Source of the DNA: Funiculus sociatus GB2-C1
GTDB taxonomy: Bacteria > Cyanobacteriota > Cyanobacteriia > Cyanobacteriales > FACHB-T130
DNA length: 64,000 bases
Assembly (NCBI RefSeq): GCF_039962115.1
Contig: NZ_JAMPKJ010000021.1
Location: 25,100-89,099 of the forward strand
Reading direction: 5' to 3'
Positions within the stretch are counted from its first letter, which is position 1. Every line of letters starts with the position of its first letter. The translations under genes were made by a program, and so were the position numbers. Of this stretch, positions 55,194 through 63,940 are shown in pieces. The notes under the pieces are model-generated. The model was given only the letters and a program-made list of their open reading frames with translations. It did no database searches and was not told the DNA's origin.

Positions 55194-57185
55194 ATGACTC
55201 AATCTTCACCACGAAATCGCGCCCTTGCTGTCCGCAACGAATTTTCGCCCTTCGGCATGAAGGTGATTCAGCAGGGCTTAGTTGATGCCGACCAGATGCG
55301 GCAGGCTATGGTCGAAAGCCGGAAGTCTGGTAGACCCCTAACAGAAGTCCTAGAATCGATTACAGGGCGGGCTTTGCCCCCAGATTTACTGCGCCAATAC
55401 AAAAAACAACAGCTGTTTGAGCTAAAAATACTTTACGGTGTGGAATCGCTAGATCCGGAAATCAGCCAGATTCCGACTGGGCAGCTGCGCGCTTTGATTG
55501 AAACCCTGATTCCAATTGATATTTGTAGTCGCTATCAACTGGTGCCATTATCCAAAAACGACTCCGAGCCGCCCTCTGTGCTAGTGGCAATGGTCGATCC
55601 CGATAATCTAGCCGCTCAAGACGACCTTAACCGCATCTTGCGACCTCAAGGAATTGGGTTGCAGCGAATGGTGATTACGCGGGAAGACTATTTGCATCTG
55701 ATTAACCAATATCGAGATGAAAAAGTAAAAAACGAGGAAGCAGCTCGACTTCAAAAGCAGACTGATGTCTCAGACGTTATTGAAAGTTTTGGCGTTTTAG
55801 AAGATGCACCTGATGAAGATGATGGTGACATCAGTAAGGAGCAGGCAGAAGATAAACCGATCATTAACTTGGTCAATAAAATCCTCCTCAAGGCTCTGCA
55901 AGAAAAGGTTTCAGACATTCACGTTGAACCCCAAGAAGAATACTTACGCATTCGCTTTCGTAAAGATGGGGTGTTACAGCAAGCCTTCGATCACTTGCCC
56001 AAACAAATCATCCCAGCTGTCACTGCCCGCTTCAAAATTATTGCTGAGCTAGACATCGCCGAGCGGCGGATGCCTCAAGATGGTCGTATCCGGCGGGTGT
56101 TTGAGGGACGCAAAGTTGACTTTCGGGTGAACACCTTACCTAGTCGCTACGGTGAAAAGGTAGTATTGCGGATTTTGGATAACTCTGCTACTCAGCTGGG
56201 TTTGGATAAATTAATTTCCGATCAAGAATCCCTAGATATTGTCAGAGAGATGGCAAGCCGTCCCTTTGGCTTAATTTTGGTGACAGGGCCAACCGGGTCT
56301 GGTAAGTCTACCACCTTATACTCAGTTTTGGCAGAACGGAACGATCCGGGAATTAATATCAGTACGGCGGAAGACCCGATCGAGTATGCCTTGCCGGGGA
56401 TTACTCAGGTGCAGGTGATTCGAGAAAAGGGAATGGACTTTTCTTCGATTTTGCGGGCGTTCATGCGACAAGACCCGGATGTGATTCTGGTGGGCGAGAC
56501 GCGGGACAAAGAAACGGCAAAAACGGCAATTGAAGCAGCACTTACCGGACACTTGGTACTGACAACGCTACACACCAATGATGCAGCCGGTGCGATCGCT
56601 CGCTTAGACGAAATGGGCATCGAGCCATTCATGGTATCCGGTTCCTTGATTGGAGTCTTAGCACAACGTCTGATGAGGCGCGTTTGTAGCGATTGTCGCG
56701 ATTCCTATACCCCCAGCAAAGCTGAACTGGAGCGATTTGGTCTATCGGCTTCTAACCTTGAAGATATTACCTTCTACAAAGCCAACACCTTAGCACCCGA
56801 TGAAGCTAAGGAAGCCAAAGCCCAAGGCAACTTATGCCAAAAATGTAATGGTATTGGCTACAAAGGTCGCGTAGGTGTCTATGAAGTCATGCGCGTGACC
56901 GAGGAGCTGCAAACCTTAATCAGCCAAGGTGCGCCCACAGAGCGCATAAAAGAACTGGCTGTGGAACAGGGAATGAAGACCTTGTTGGCATACAGCTTAC
57001 AGCTGGTACGCGAAGGCCATACCACTCTTGAAGAAGTAGAACGGGTAACGTTTACTGATGCCGGTCTGGAGGCAGAACTTAAAGCCAAGCGCAAGAGCGG
57101 TCTTGAGTGTAAAACTTGCACTGCTGAGTTAAAACCAGAGTGGTTAGATTGTCCTTACTGTATGACACCTCGCTTTGCAGACTAA
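55194..57185 (+). CDS. pilB: Type IV pilus extension ATPase PilB
   Basis: 663 residues from the ATG at 55194; the frame starts at 55143, but those residues (MLIVLGTICNI) do not fit the family. N-terminal MshEN-like domain, then the secretion ATPase: GPTGSGKSTTLY (Walker A), EDPIEYALPGITQVQV, VILVGETRDKETA (Walker B) and HTNDAAGA. A zinc motif CSDC ... CQKCNGIGYKG precedes an extra C-terminal CKTC ... CPYC knuckle. PilB drives pilus assembly for motility and DNA uptake. First of the pilB-pilT-pilC run. Confidence 0.95.
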   Translation: MTQSSPRNRALAVRNEFSPFGMKVIQQGLVDADQMRQAMVESRKSGRPLTEVLESITGRALPPDLLRQYKKQQLFELKILYGVESLDPEISQIPTGQLRALIETLIPIDICSRYQLVPLSKNDSEPPSVLVAMVDPDNLAAQDDLNRILRPQGIGLQRMVITREDYLHLINQYRDEKVKNEEAARLQKQTDVSDVIESFGVLEDAPDEDDGDISKEQAEDKPIINLVNKILLKALQEKVSDIHVEPQEEYLRIRFRKDGVLQQAFDHLPKQIIPAVTARFKIIAELDIAERRMPQDGRIRRVFEGRKVDFRVNTLPSRYGEKVVLRILDNSATQLGLDKLISDQESLDIVREMASRPFGLILVTGPTGSGKSTTLYSVLAERNDPGINISTAEDPIEYALPGITQVQVIREKGMDFSSILRAFMRQDPDVILVGETRDKETAKTAIEAALTGHLVLTTLHTNDAAGAIARLDEMGIEPFMVSGSLIGVLAQRLMRRVCSDCRDSYTPSKAELERFGLSASNLEDITFYKANTLAPDEAKEAKAQGNLCQKCNGIGYKGRVGVYEVMRVTEELQTLISQGAPTERIKELAVEQGMKTLLAYSLQLVREGHTTLEEVERVTFTDAGLEAELKAKRKSGLECKTCTAELKPEWLDCPYCMTPRFAD

Positions 57186-57244
57186 ACGCACTAAACAAAC
57201 TAGCAATTAGCAATTAGCAACGGACAAACAAAGGAGACAGCCTA

Positions 57245-58348
57245 ATGGAATTAATGATTGAAGACTTGATGGAGCAACTCATCGAAATGGGTGGCTCAGA
57301 TATGCACCTCCAAGCAGGAGCGCCAGTATACTTCCGCATCAGTGGGAAATTGACCCCTATCGGTACCGAGCCGCTTCCCCCCCAAGAGTGCCAGAAACTA
57401 ATTTTTAGTATGCTGAACAACACGCAGCGTAAAGATTTGGAACAAAACTGGGAACTGGATTGCTCTTATGGGGTAAAAGGTTTAGCTCGCTTCCGGGTCA
57501 ATGTTTACAAAGAACGGGGTTACTACGCAGCGTGTCTGAGAGCTTTGTCTTCTAAAATTCCTAACTTTGATCAACTGGGTTTGCCAGATGTTGTACGGGA
57601 ATTGACTCACAGACCGAGGGGATTGGTACTGGTGACAGGACAGACGGGTTCCGGGAAAACCACCACTCTCGCTGCGATGATCGACTTGATCAACCGGACG
57701 CGGGCGGAACACATCTTAACAGTGGAAGACCCGATTGAATATGTTTTCCCGAACATCAAGAGCTTGTTTCACCAGCGTCAAAAAGGCGAAGATACCAAGA
57801 GCTTCGCTAATGCCTTGAAAGCGGCGCTCCGGGAAGACCCAGATATTATTCTGGTGGGGGAAATGCGCGACCTGGAGACGATTTCTCTAGCAGTTTCAGC
57901 CGCTGAAACTGGTCACTTGGTGTTCGGTACGTTGCACACCAGCTCAGCAGCTGGCACCATCGACCGGATACTGGACGTGTTTCCTCCAGAGCAACAGCCG
58001 CAAATCCGCGCTCAGTTGTCTGGTTCATTGTTGGCAGTCTTCAGCCAATGTTTGGTGCCTAAGCATAACCCGAAAGCCGGTGAATATGGTCGGGTTATGG
58101 CTCAGGAAATTATGCTTGTGACACCTGCGATCGCTAACTTGATTCGAGAAGGCAAAACCGCTCAAATTTACTCGGCAATCCAGACCGGAGCAAAATTGGG
58201 GATGCAGACGATGGAACAGGCTCTAGCTAACTACGTTAAAGCTGGTTCCATCTCCTTTGAAGCGGCGATGGGCAAATCGTCTAAACCTGACGAACTACAG
58301 CGGATCATCGGTGCAGCTCCAGCCGGAGCCAAAGCAGGCGCTCGATAA
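57245..58348 (+). CDS. pilT: Type IV pilus retraction ATPase PilT
   Basis: 367 residues. GQTGSGKTTTLAAMIDLIN (Walker A), TVEDPIEYVFPNIKSLFHQR, ILVGEMRDLETI (Walker B), and AGEYGRVMAQEIML then AIANLIREGKT (PilT-specific AIRNLIRE-like motif). It retracts the pilus by pulling on the PilC platform. GAGACAGCCT lies before the ATG. Follows pilB with short TAGCAAT repeats between. Confidence 0.96.
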   Translation: MELMIEDLMEQLIEMGGSDMHLQAGAPVYFRISGKLTPIGTEPLPPQECQKLIFSMLNNTQRKDLEQNWELDCSYGVKGLARFRVNVYKERGYYAACLRALSSKIPNFDQLGLPDVVRELTHRPRGLVLVTGQTGSGKTTTLAAMIDLINRTRAEHILTVEDPIEYVFPNIKSLFHQRQKGEDTKSFANALKAALREDPDIILVGEMRDLETISLAVSAAETGHLVFGTLHTSSAAGTIDRILDVFPPEQQPQIRAQLSGSLLAVFSQCLVPKHNPKAGEYGRVMAQEIMLVTPAIANLIREGKTAQIYSAIQTGAKLGMQTMEQALANYVKAGSISFEAAMGKSSKPDELQRIIGAAPAGAKAGAR

Positions 58349-58480
58349 TTAAAGGATGAAGGCTGAGGAATGAAGGCTAAAGAAAGAAAGGAAGAACAAA
58401 AAAGAATCAACTCTCAATCAGATTCTTCCATCTAGCTTTATCTTTCCCAATTCTGACCTTCATCCTACCGTAACAGGCGA
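58349..58480. repeat. Repeats between pilT and pilC
   Basis: AAAGGATGAAGGCTGAGGAA and TGAAGGCTAAAGAAAGAAAGG are followed by the complementary TCTTCCATC and TTCATCC. The halves are complementary and may fold. Confidence 0.5.
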
Positions 58481-58537
58481 TATGCGATCGCCTTTCATTC
58501 TCTCATTAACCTTTCTTCTCTCATCCAGAGGTGAGCT

Positions 58538-59764
58538 ATGCCTACCTACATTGCTGATGTGCGTGACTCTACAGGAGCCGCTAAAAAAGACAAAATTGTT
58601 GCCGACTCCGTTGCTAATGCGCGTGATGCCTTTCGCGAAAAGTGGGTTTCTGTTGGAAATATTAGAGAAAGTAAAAGCTTTGACATCAGCAAATTAAGCC
58701 TGGAAGACATTAAAACTTCCTTAGCCTCAGTTACAGTCAAGGACAAAGCCGTCTTTTCCCGTCAATTTGCCGCTATGGTGAATGCGGGTGTGGCTATTGT
58801 TAGATGTCTGGGCGTTTTATCTGAGCAATGCAGCAATCCTAAGCTGAAAAAAGCTTTAGTGGAAATTAGCGCTGAGGTGCAGCAGGGTGTCAATCTCTCT
58901 GATGCCATGCGTAAACATCCGGAGTGCTTCGATAATCTCTACGTCAGTATGGTACAAGCTGGTGAGGTTGGAGGTGTCCTTGATGAGGTACTCAACCGCT
59001 TAGCCAAGGTACTAGAGGATATGGCGCGACTGCAAAACCAAATCAAAGGGGCTATGGCTTACCCAATGGCTGTGGGATTTTTGGCAGTCGTTGTATTTAT
59101 CTGTATGACGGTGTTTTTGATCCCAATTTTTGCAGGCATTTTCCAAGATTTGGGAACAGAATTACCCGCGCTAACTTTGTTCATGCTGTGGATCAGCGGA
59201 ATTCTTAGAAGTTGGAGGATTATCATTCCCATAGCTGCTGTGATAATTATCTCCATCGTCTACAGATGGTACTACAAGACACCCGTTGGTCGTCTGACTA
59301 TGGATCGTTTTTTCTTGAAAATGCCGCTGTTGGGTGACTTAAATGAAAAATCATGCGTCGCTCGTTTTTGCCGCATTTTTGGCACCTTGACTCGTTCTGG
59401 GGTGCCAATTCTAACTTGTATGGACATTGTTAGAGATACGGCCGGAAACCAGGTAATTGCGAATGCAGTGGATGCAGCTAAGCTGGACATTCAACAGGGT
59501 GGCATGATGAGCTTAGCTTTGCAAAAAGAGCAGGTTTTCCCAGTTCTAGCAATTCAAATGATTAGTATTGGGGAAGAAACTGGTCAGTTAGATGCCATGA
59601 TGATGAAAGTGGCAGACTTCTATGAAGATGAGGTGGAGCAAGCTGTGAAAGCACTCACCAGCATTCTCGAACCTATCATGATGGTAGTGTTAGCCGGGAT
59701 GGTAGCGGTGATTTTGCTGTCAATGTATCTACCGATGTTTGCAGTGTTTGACAAACTAGGCTAA
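58538..59764 (+). CDS. pilC: Type IV pilus inner membrane platform protein PilC
   Basis: 408 residues. Two T2SSF domains: FSRQFAAMVNAGVAIVRCL near 70 and ARFCRIFGTLTRSGVPIL near 275, each followed by membrane helices (AYPMAVGFLAVVVFICMTVF; MVVLAGMVAVILLSMYLP). PilC is the rotor-like platform on which PilB and PilT act. AGAGGTGAGCT lies before the ATG. Ends the pilus motor run. Confidence 0.96.
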   Translation: MPTYIADVRDSTGAAKKDKIVADSVANARDAFREKWVSVGNIRESKSFDISKLSLEDIKTSLASVTVKDKAVFSRQFAAMVNAGVAIVRCLGVLSEQCSNPKLKKALVEISAEVQQGVNLSDAMRKHPECFDNLYVSMVQAGEVGGVLDEVLNRLAKVLEDMARLQNQIKGAMAYPMAVGFLAVVVFICMTVFLIPIFAGIFQDLGTELPALTLFMLWISGILRSWRIIIPIAAVIIISIVYRWYYKTPVGRLTMDRFFLKMPLLGDLNEKSCVARFCRIFGTLTRSGVPILTCMDIVRDTAGNQVIANAVDAAKLDIQQGGMMSLALQKEQVFPVLAIQMISIGEETGQLDAMMMKVADFYEDEVEQAVKALTSILEPIMMVVLAGMVAVILLSMYLPMFAVFDKLG

Positions 59765-59894
59765 ATAAAAAGGCAAAAGGCAAAAGGCAAAAGAAAGGAT
59801 GAAGGGTAAAATAGATTTTGATATTTATTTGAAATCCAATATTTCTGATTTTTTGTGTCTTTTGTCTTATGCTTTTTGAGGGACATAATCAAAA

Positions 59895-60512
59895 ATGTTC
59901 CGAGATAAAATTCAAAATAAAAATATGTCTGTTAAACAATCCCATTACGAAGCTAGTTTGGCGGAGTACAGTAACCACTCAGGCGCGATCGCATTGCTCA
60001 AGCAGTACCGCCCATATCTAGAGATGATTCCTAGTATGCGGCGAGCTGACGAAAGCGCGATCGCTATACCTCTGCCAATAGTGCGTATTCGCCACAACGT
60101 ACCAAAGGGAGATATCGGCGTTGTCACGCACACAGATGAAGCAATTCGCCTGCCTTCTGATGTCGCAATTTTGATGTGCGATCCAGAGTGGAAAATCAAA
60201 ATGGGGGTGGAAATATTTATCTTTATCCACCGTCCTCAAGAAGACTTTTCCGACTTGCTGAGTCGCTGGCGGCAAACTCAAGTTTGGCTAGATAAAGATT
60301 ATGAATGGGTGATGCCTCACCGATATAAGCACATTTTCAGCGAGGGTGCACAAAAGATTTATCCCCTATTCGTAGTCTTTGAAGAAACTCCAGAAAGGAT
60401 TAAGCGGGGCTTAATGGGGGCAAGCTTCCCCTTTGTCATCCAGACACCAACCTTGGATATTGAAGAGGAGACATCGGAAACCTTCTTGCCGAAAAGTCCA
60501 CCAGCTTCATAA
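59895..60512 (+). CDS. Protein of unknown function downstream of pilC
   Basis: 205 residues, not recognised. No signal peptide or membrane helix. It has a helical N-terminus (SLAEYSNHSGAIALLKQY), strands PLPIVRIRHNVPKGDIGVVTH and IAILMCDPEW-like text, and aromatic-rich YEWVMPHRYKHIFSEG with LMGASFPF. The 3' end shares a strong hairpin with the convergent bioU. It is 130 bases from pilC, across AAAAGGC repeats, so a link to pili rests only on position. Confidence 0.5.
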   Translation: MFRDKIQNKNMSVKQSHYEASLAEYSNHSGAIALLKQYRPYLEMIPSMRRADESAIAIPLPIVRIRHNVPKGDIGVVTHTDEAIRLPSDVAILMCDPEWKIKMGVEIFIFIHRPQEDFSDLLSRWRQTQVWLDKDYEWVMPHRYKHIFSEGAQKIYPLFVVFEETPERIKRGLMGASFPFVIQTPTLDIEEETSETFLPKSPPAS

Positions 60513-60581
60513 AGGCAAAAAGTAACAAAAGCTAATTGCTAATGCTAATAAAAAACAATTAGCAATTAGCTTTTTGCCTTT
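60511..60581. terminator. Two-part perfect stem between convergent genes
   Basis: AAAGGCAAAAAG (60511-60522) pairs with CTTTTTGCCTTT (60570-60581), and inside it AGCTAATTGCTAAT (60530-60543) pairs with ATTAGCAATTAGCT (60558-60571). The element starts within the unknown gene stop region and ends at the bioU stop, with T/A runs at both outer ends. A plausible two-way terminator. Confidence 0.6.
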
Positions 60582-61640
60582 CTATTTTACAAATTGCGGC
60601 ATGACTTCGGCAGCGGTAAACAAACCGTAGATGCCTCGCCGATGCAACGCTACGCCAGCTTTGAGATAACCGAAGGCAGGTCCGCAAACATTTGCTGCCA
60701 TACTGGTTTCATCCCCAAGGGTGAAGGTATGGGTGGAAATTTTGCCCTCAAAGGTGCGTCCCGTTACTTGGACATTAGTGCTGAGCGGTTTTTTGGGATT
60801 GCGGGTATCAACAACGCCGCCCACTGTGACGCGATCGCGTTCAACAATTCCCGCTAGTTCCAGCATCACATCATCGGCGTGTTCCATATTCTCCAGAGTC
60901 AGGATGCCATTGGTTTCATCCAACAACGCTTCCACCTCGCGATCGCTCATCCCTCTGGCGCGTTCCACATCGTAACCTGGTAAATGGGCAATATCCTCGC
61001 GGATAGTCGCCCGGTAAGCTTCCCAATTGGCAATTCCTACCCCAAACGTAATTTTGACGCTGTGGATTTCTGAATAACTCTGCGCGGCTAAGGCAGCTGC
61101 CGCCGTCAACAAGCCCGGTGTCGCACCGCAGCCAGTCATATAAGTAATACCAGCCGCTTGCAGCTCCTCAGAGAGCGCTAACATCTGTTGGACGGCACTC
61201 GTGCGCTTCATAGCATCTACCAGAACACCCCGCCAACCTGACTGGATAAATTGCTGCGCCACAGATGCCATAAAGGTGTTGGGTAAATTTGGCAGGGCCA
61301 GAAAATAGCCATCCACGGGGTTTGCTTGTTCAATTAAATCTTGAATGCTCTGGCTGCTGAGGGTGCCTGCTGACTCTAAATAACCAAGCGAACCTTGAGC
61401 TTGATAAGTCGCAATGCTGGCATCTGGATCTAACCCTGCGGCAGCGTAGGCATAGCCTTTCTGGTCAGCAGCCGCCACCAAAATCATCTCGCGTTTTGGT
61501 GCAAGAACTCTGGCAGCAGCCTGCCCCAGTCCCCCGAAGCCCAGAACGCCCACTCTAATAGGATTAGGGTTTTCCTCCCCTCTCCCTTGATAAGAGAGGG
61601 GCTGGGGGTGCAAGCTAGTTGGATTGATGGAAACACTCAT
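60582..61640 (-). CDS. bioU: BioU, suicide-type (S)-8-amino-7-oxononanoate synthase for biotin
   Basis: 352 residues. A Rossmann start ([17 protein letters not shown]) and [27 protein letters not shown] and [26 protein letters not shown] match my memory of the cyanobacterial BioU family. BioU replaces BioA in many cyanobacteria and gives up the amino group of an active lysine, Lys124 in the Synechocystis enzyme; K145 in VDAMKRTS is the likely match after allowing for the longer N-terminus. Residues about 9-27 ([18 protein letters not shown]) are coded by a palindromic repeat, so the natural start may be lower. An annotation as saccharopine dehydrogenase-like would be the older reading. Confidence 0.8.
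   Translation of the reverse strand: MSVSINPTSLHPQPLSYQGRGEENPNPIRVGVLGFGGLGQAAARVLAPKREMILVAAADQKGYAYAAAGLDPDASIATYQAQGSLGYLESAGTLSSQSIQDLIEQANPVDGYFLALPNLPNTFMASVAQQFIQSGWRGVLVDAMKRTSAVQQMLALSEELQAAGITYMTGCGATPGLLTAAAALAAQSYSEIHSVKITFGVGIANWEAYRATIREDIAHLPGYDVERARGMSDREVEALLDETNGILTLENMEHADDVMLELAGIVERDRVTVGGVVDTRNPKKPLSTNVQVTGRTFEGKISTHTFTLGDETSMAANVCGPAFGYLKAGVALHRRGIYGLFTAAEVMPQFVK
61565..61617. repeat. Palindromic repeat at the 5' end of bioU
   Basis: CCTCCCCTCTCCC and TTGATAAGAGAGGGGCTGGG form a stem of about eight bases (CCCTCTC / GAGAGGG). Of the type found dispersed in cyanobacteria. It is translated as the first part of BioU. Confidence 0.7.
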
Positions 61641-62105
61641 AGCGTCTTACCGAAACTGAACAAACTTTAATTATCTAGGCTGATTGACCCAATCCCAAAA
61701 TCGATCCAAGACCTGAAATTTGTTCATAAAGAACAAACAAATTTTTTCCCTATTCCAACCATGAGGATTTATTCTTACCAACTCCTAAATTCCCAGTCTC
61801 ATTGACTAGGTATTATTGCTATTCATCTGCCAAGCTCTGGGATCAAGATGCTTGTAAGCTTTTTTACCAGATTTTGAAATAATTCTCTATCTTGACGGAG
61901 ATGTAAAGTTAAGCGACACTGACAAATAATAAAAGCACGACTCGCTCAAATCATTAAGTTATGTTACCTTTTGCGTCGCTTTGATTCAATCGAACAACAT
62001 TAATTTAGTGAGATGCCCCTGAGTCAGTCCCTAGAAAGATGTCTTATACGGCAACATCAGCACTATGGTTATTGCCGCCGCCTAACTTCTTGGATTTCTT
62101 AAGCA
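61641..62105. other. Intergenic region between divergent bioU and the DUF2997 gene
   Basis: 465 bases with no credible gene. It includes an imperfect hairpin near 61709-61737 (AAATTTGTTC / GAACAAACAAATTT). The promoters of bioU and of the DUF2997-ycf35-ferredoxin unit should be here, but no clear -10/-35 pair was marked. Confidence 0.5.
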
Positions 62106-62321
62106 ATGAGCATGGAATCATTAGAGTTTGTCATTTATCCGGATGGACGGGTGCAGGAAAAAGTCACGGGAATCATCGGGGCCTCCTGCTCTGAAGTGAC
62201 TGCCGCCATTGAAGCGCAGCTTGGTGTGGTACTCACTAATGAGCCAACTTCGGAATTTTTTGCCTTAGCTGTTGAGCAAAATGCGGTGGCGACAACCCAA
62301 GCCACTTATAGCGAATGGTAA
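62106..62321 (+). CDS. DUF2997 family protein
   Basis: 71 residues. ESLEFVIYPDGRVQEKVTGI and CSEVTAAIEAQLG match DUF2997, a small family found next to ycf35 in cyanobacteria. No known function. Two ATG codons lie close together (62106 and 62112). The ycf35 gene begins 42 bases later. Confidence 0.8.
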   Translation: MSMESLEFVIYPDGRVQEKVTGIIGASCSEVTAAIEAQLGVVLTNEPTSEFFALAVEQNAVATTQATYSEW

Positions 62322-62363
62322 TTTTTTTGTTTAATCCATCTTTATTCATTTGAAAAAACCGCC

Positions 62364-62750
62364 ATGTCACACTTTAGCAACATCAAAACTCAAATCCGTA
62401 ACCTTTCTTCTTTAGAAGCTGCTTTGACAGACTTGGGAATTGACTGGAAATCTGGTCCTAGCACAGTACGAGGCTATCGCGGTCAGACCCGTACTGCCGA
62501 AGTTGTCATTGAGCAGGACAATGGTTCTGACCTCGGCTTTAGCTGGAATGGTCAAGAATACGAACTGGTCGCTGACCTACAGTATTGGCAGCAAGTCGGG
62601 TCTGTGGATCGTTTTCTTAATAAAATAACTCAGCGTTACGCTTACCATACGGTTATCAAAGAATCTGCTAACCAGGGCTTTCAAGTTGCTGAGCAAAAAC
62701 AAAATGAAGATGGTTCTATCCGCCTAGTCGTGCAGCGCTGGAGTGCCTAA
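62364..62750 (+). CDS. ycf35: Ycf35 (DUF1257 family)
   Basis: 128 residues. MSHFSNIKTQIRNLSSLEAAL starts the family pattern, then GYRGQTRTAEVVI and WQQVGSVDRFLNKITQRYAYH follow. It is encoded on the chloroplast genomes of red and related algae as ycf35. Function unknown. Its stop overlaps the start of the ferredoxin gene by one base (TAATG), showing translational coupling, and a physical or functional link is likely. Confidence 0.88.
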   Translation: MSHFSNIKTQIRNLSSLEAALTDLGIDWKSGPSTVRGYRGQTRTAEVVIEQDNGSDLGFSWNGQEYELVADLQYWQQVGSVDRFLNKITQRYAYHTVIKESANQGFQVAEQKQNEDGSIRLVVQRWSA

Positions 62751-63208
62751 TGTCTGAGGAAGCACCCTCTGGGATAGAGCAGACTCCTGGGCGTTCTGGT
62801 CTAGAGCCAGAGTTAGGTGGTATTTGGCGGGATGCACCGGAACGTTCTGGTTTGGAGCCGGAGTTAGGTGGCAACCTGCGACAAAAGGGAGTCTATGTTG
62901 ACGAAATAGTTTGTATTGGTTGTAAGCACTGCGCCCATGTTGCCCGGAATACATTTTATATTGAGCCAGACTATGGGCGATCGCGTGTAGTTCGCCAGGA
63001 TGGAGATTCAGAAGAGGTAGTTCAAGAAGCCATTGATACCTGTCCTGTTGATTGCATCCATTGGGTCGATTACACGGAGCTGAAAAAGCTCGAAGAAGAG
63101 CGGCAGTATCAAGTCATACCCATCGCTGGATTTCCGATTGACCATGCTGTTACTGCTACCAAAAAGCGGCAGCAAAAGCTCAAGAAAAAGCAAAAGTCAG
63201 CTAATTAG
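62750..63208 (+). CDS. Ferredoxin-like 4Fe-4S protein with duplicated N-terminal motif
   Basis: 152 residues. The cluster motif is CIGCKHC with a later CPVDC in VQEAIDTCPVDCIHWV, giving four Cys ligands for one [4Fe-4S] cluster, as in DUF1257-linked ferredoxins. The N-terminus has RSGLEPELGG twice, 17 residues apart, and a related SGIEQTPG before that. The C-terminus is lysine-rich (KKRQQKLKKKQK). It closes the DUF2997-ycf35-ferredoxin operon, followed by a terminator. Electron partner unknown. Confidence 0.88.
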   Translation: MSEEAPSGIEQTPGRSGLEPELGGIWRDAPERSGLEPELGGNLRQKGVYVDEIVCIGCKHCAHVARNTFYIEPDYGRSRVVRQDGDSEEVVQEAIDTCPVDCIHWVDYTELKKLEEERQYQVIPIAGFPIDHAVTATKKRQQKLKKKQKSAN

Positions 63209-63239
63209 CAAAGCTCGCGCACATGGCTGTCTTCCTAAA

Positions 63240-63274
63240 AAACCCTCAACCGCAGTTGGCTGTTGAGGGTTTTT
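63240..63274 (+). terminator. Rho-independent terminator after the ferredoxin gene
   Basis: AAACCCTCAAC (63240-63250) pairs with GTTGAGGGTTT (63262-63272), with an 11-base loop and a T run of five at the end. Stands about 30 bases after the stop. Confidence 0.87.
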
Positions 63275-63736
63275 AGCTTCATAAGCTGTGGTGTCTTTTT
63301 GCGGGGTAAGTGGTTGGATAACTGCTATAGCCTCCAACTGAACTAATATTTGAAATTAATCTATGATTAGATAAAATTTTTGAACAGCAATAATTATTAA
63401 TTAAAGTTTATTGAAAAATGCGATCGCCGTGACAGCTTTTTTAACTTTAGGCAGAAAATTCTCTTTCCCAAAACCTTAAACCATTGGTTTGAGGCGATTT
63501 CAAAGATGCGATCGCTGTGCCAGTTTTGTTAGCTGGGCAGCGAAAAAAGTGATATTAGCTACCTATTACTTGCAGCGATCGCCGCGAAAATTGCTTAAAT
63601 TGGTTAGTGTTAGCGGGTGCGATCGCGTATTTTCCCCATTGTTGAGCATAGTTCTAGATGCCAGGATATTAATACCTTAGGTAACTTTTAGGGCTTTATG
63701 CAGACAATCTCCGAATATGAAATCCAATCGGGGTGC
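63275..63736. other. Non-coding region with HIP1-rich degenerate repeats
   Basis: 460 bases with no credible gene. Four GCGATCGC or one-off variants occur in 190 bases. Two segments (about 63417-63463 and 63501-63546) share ATGCGATCGCYGTGMCAG and the flanking T-rich and GGCAG text, a decayed direct repeat. Confidence 0.5.
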
Positions 63737-63940
63737 GTGTCACCTTCTTGAGAGAAAAATTAGGCTAGGAAAGAAGTCTACCTCCCAAGGATCTGATGAC
63801 TCCAGAAGAGCAAGCACAACTGCAACAGAGCATTGATACCATTGCTCAGATTCTCTATCGCAATACCCCTGCCGAGCAGTTGCAAACCTGACTGCCTGAC
63901 ACATCTTTGTAGATGCTTGGTAGATCAAGGGTGACAGGTT
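63731..63940 (+). mobile_element. MITE-like remnant of an ISKra4-type element
   Basis: Imperfect inverted ends, TGTCACCTTCTTGA at 63738-63751 and TCAAGGGTGACAG at 63925-63937, flank about 170 bases holding only the first 31 codons of a transposase-like frame. Total about 200 bases. No target-site duplication was established. The end after 63940 has no further matching frame. Confidence 0.5.
63796..63891 (+). pseudogene. Truncated ISKra4-family transposase N-terminus
   Basis: 31 residues (MTPEEQAQLQQSIDTIAQIL, then YRNTPAEQLQT) and a TGA. The pattern of a coiled start with IAEILY-like text and TPAEQLQ is the usual N-terminus of ISKra4 transposases in cyanobacteria, which continue for some 300 more residues. 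Here the frame stops and the inverted end follows, so it cannot move by itself. Confidence 0.55.
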
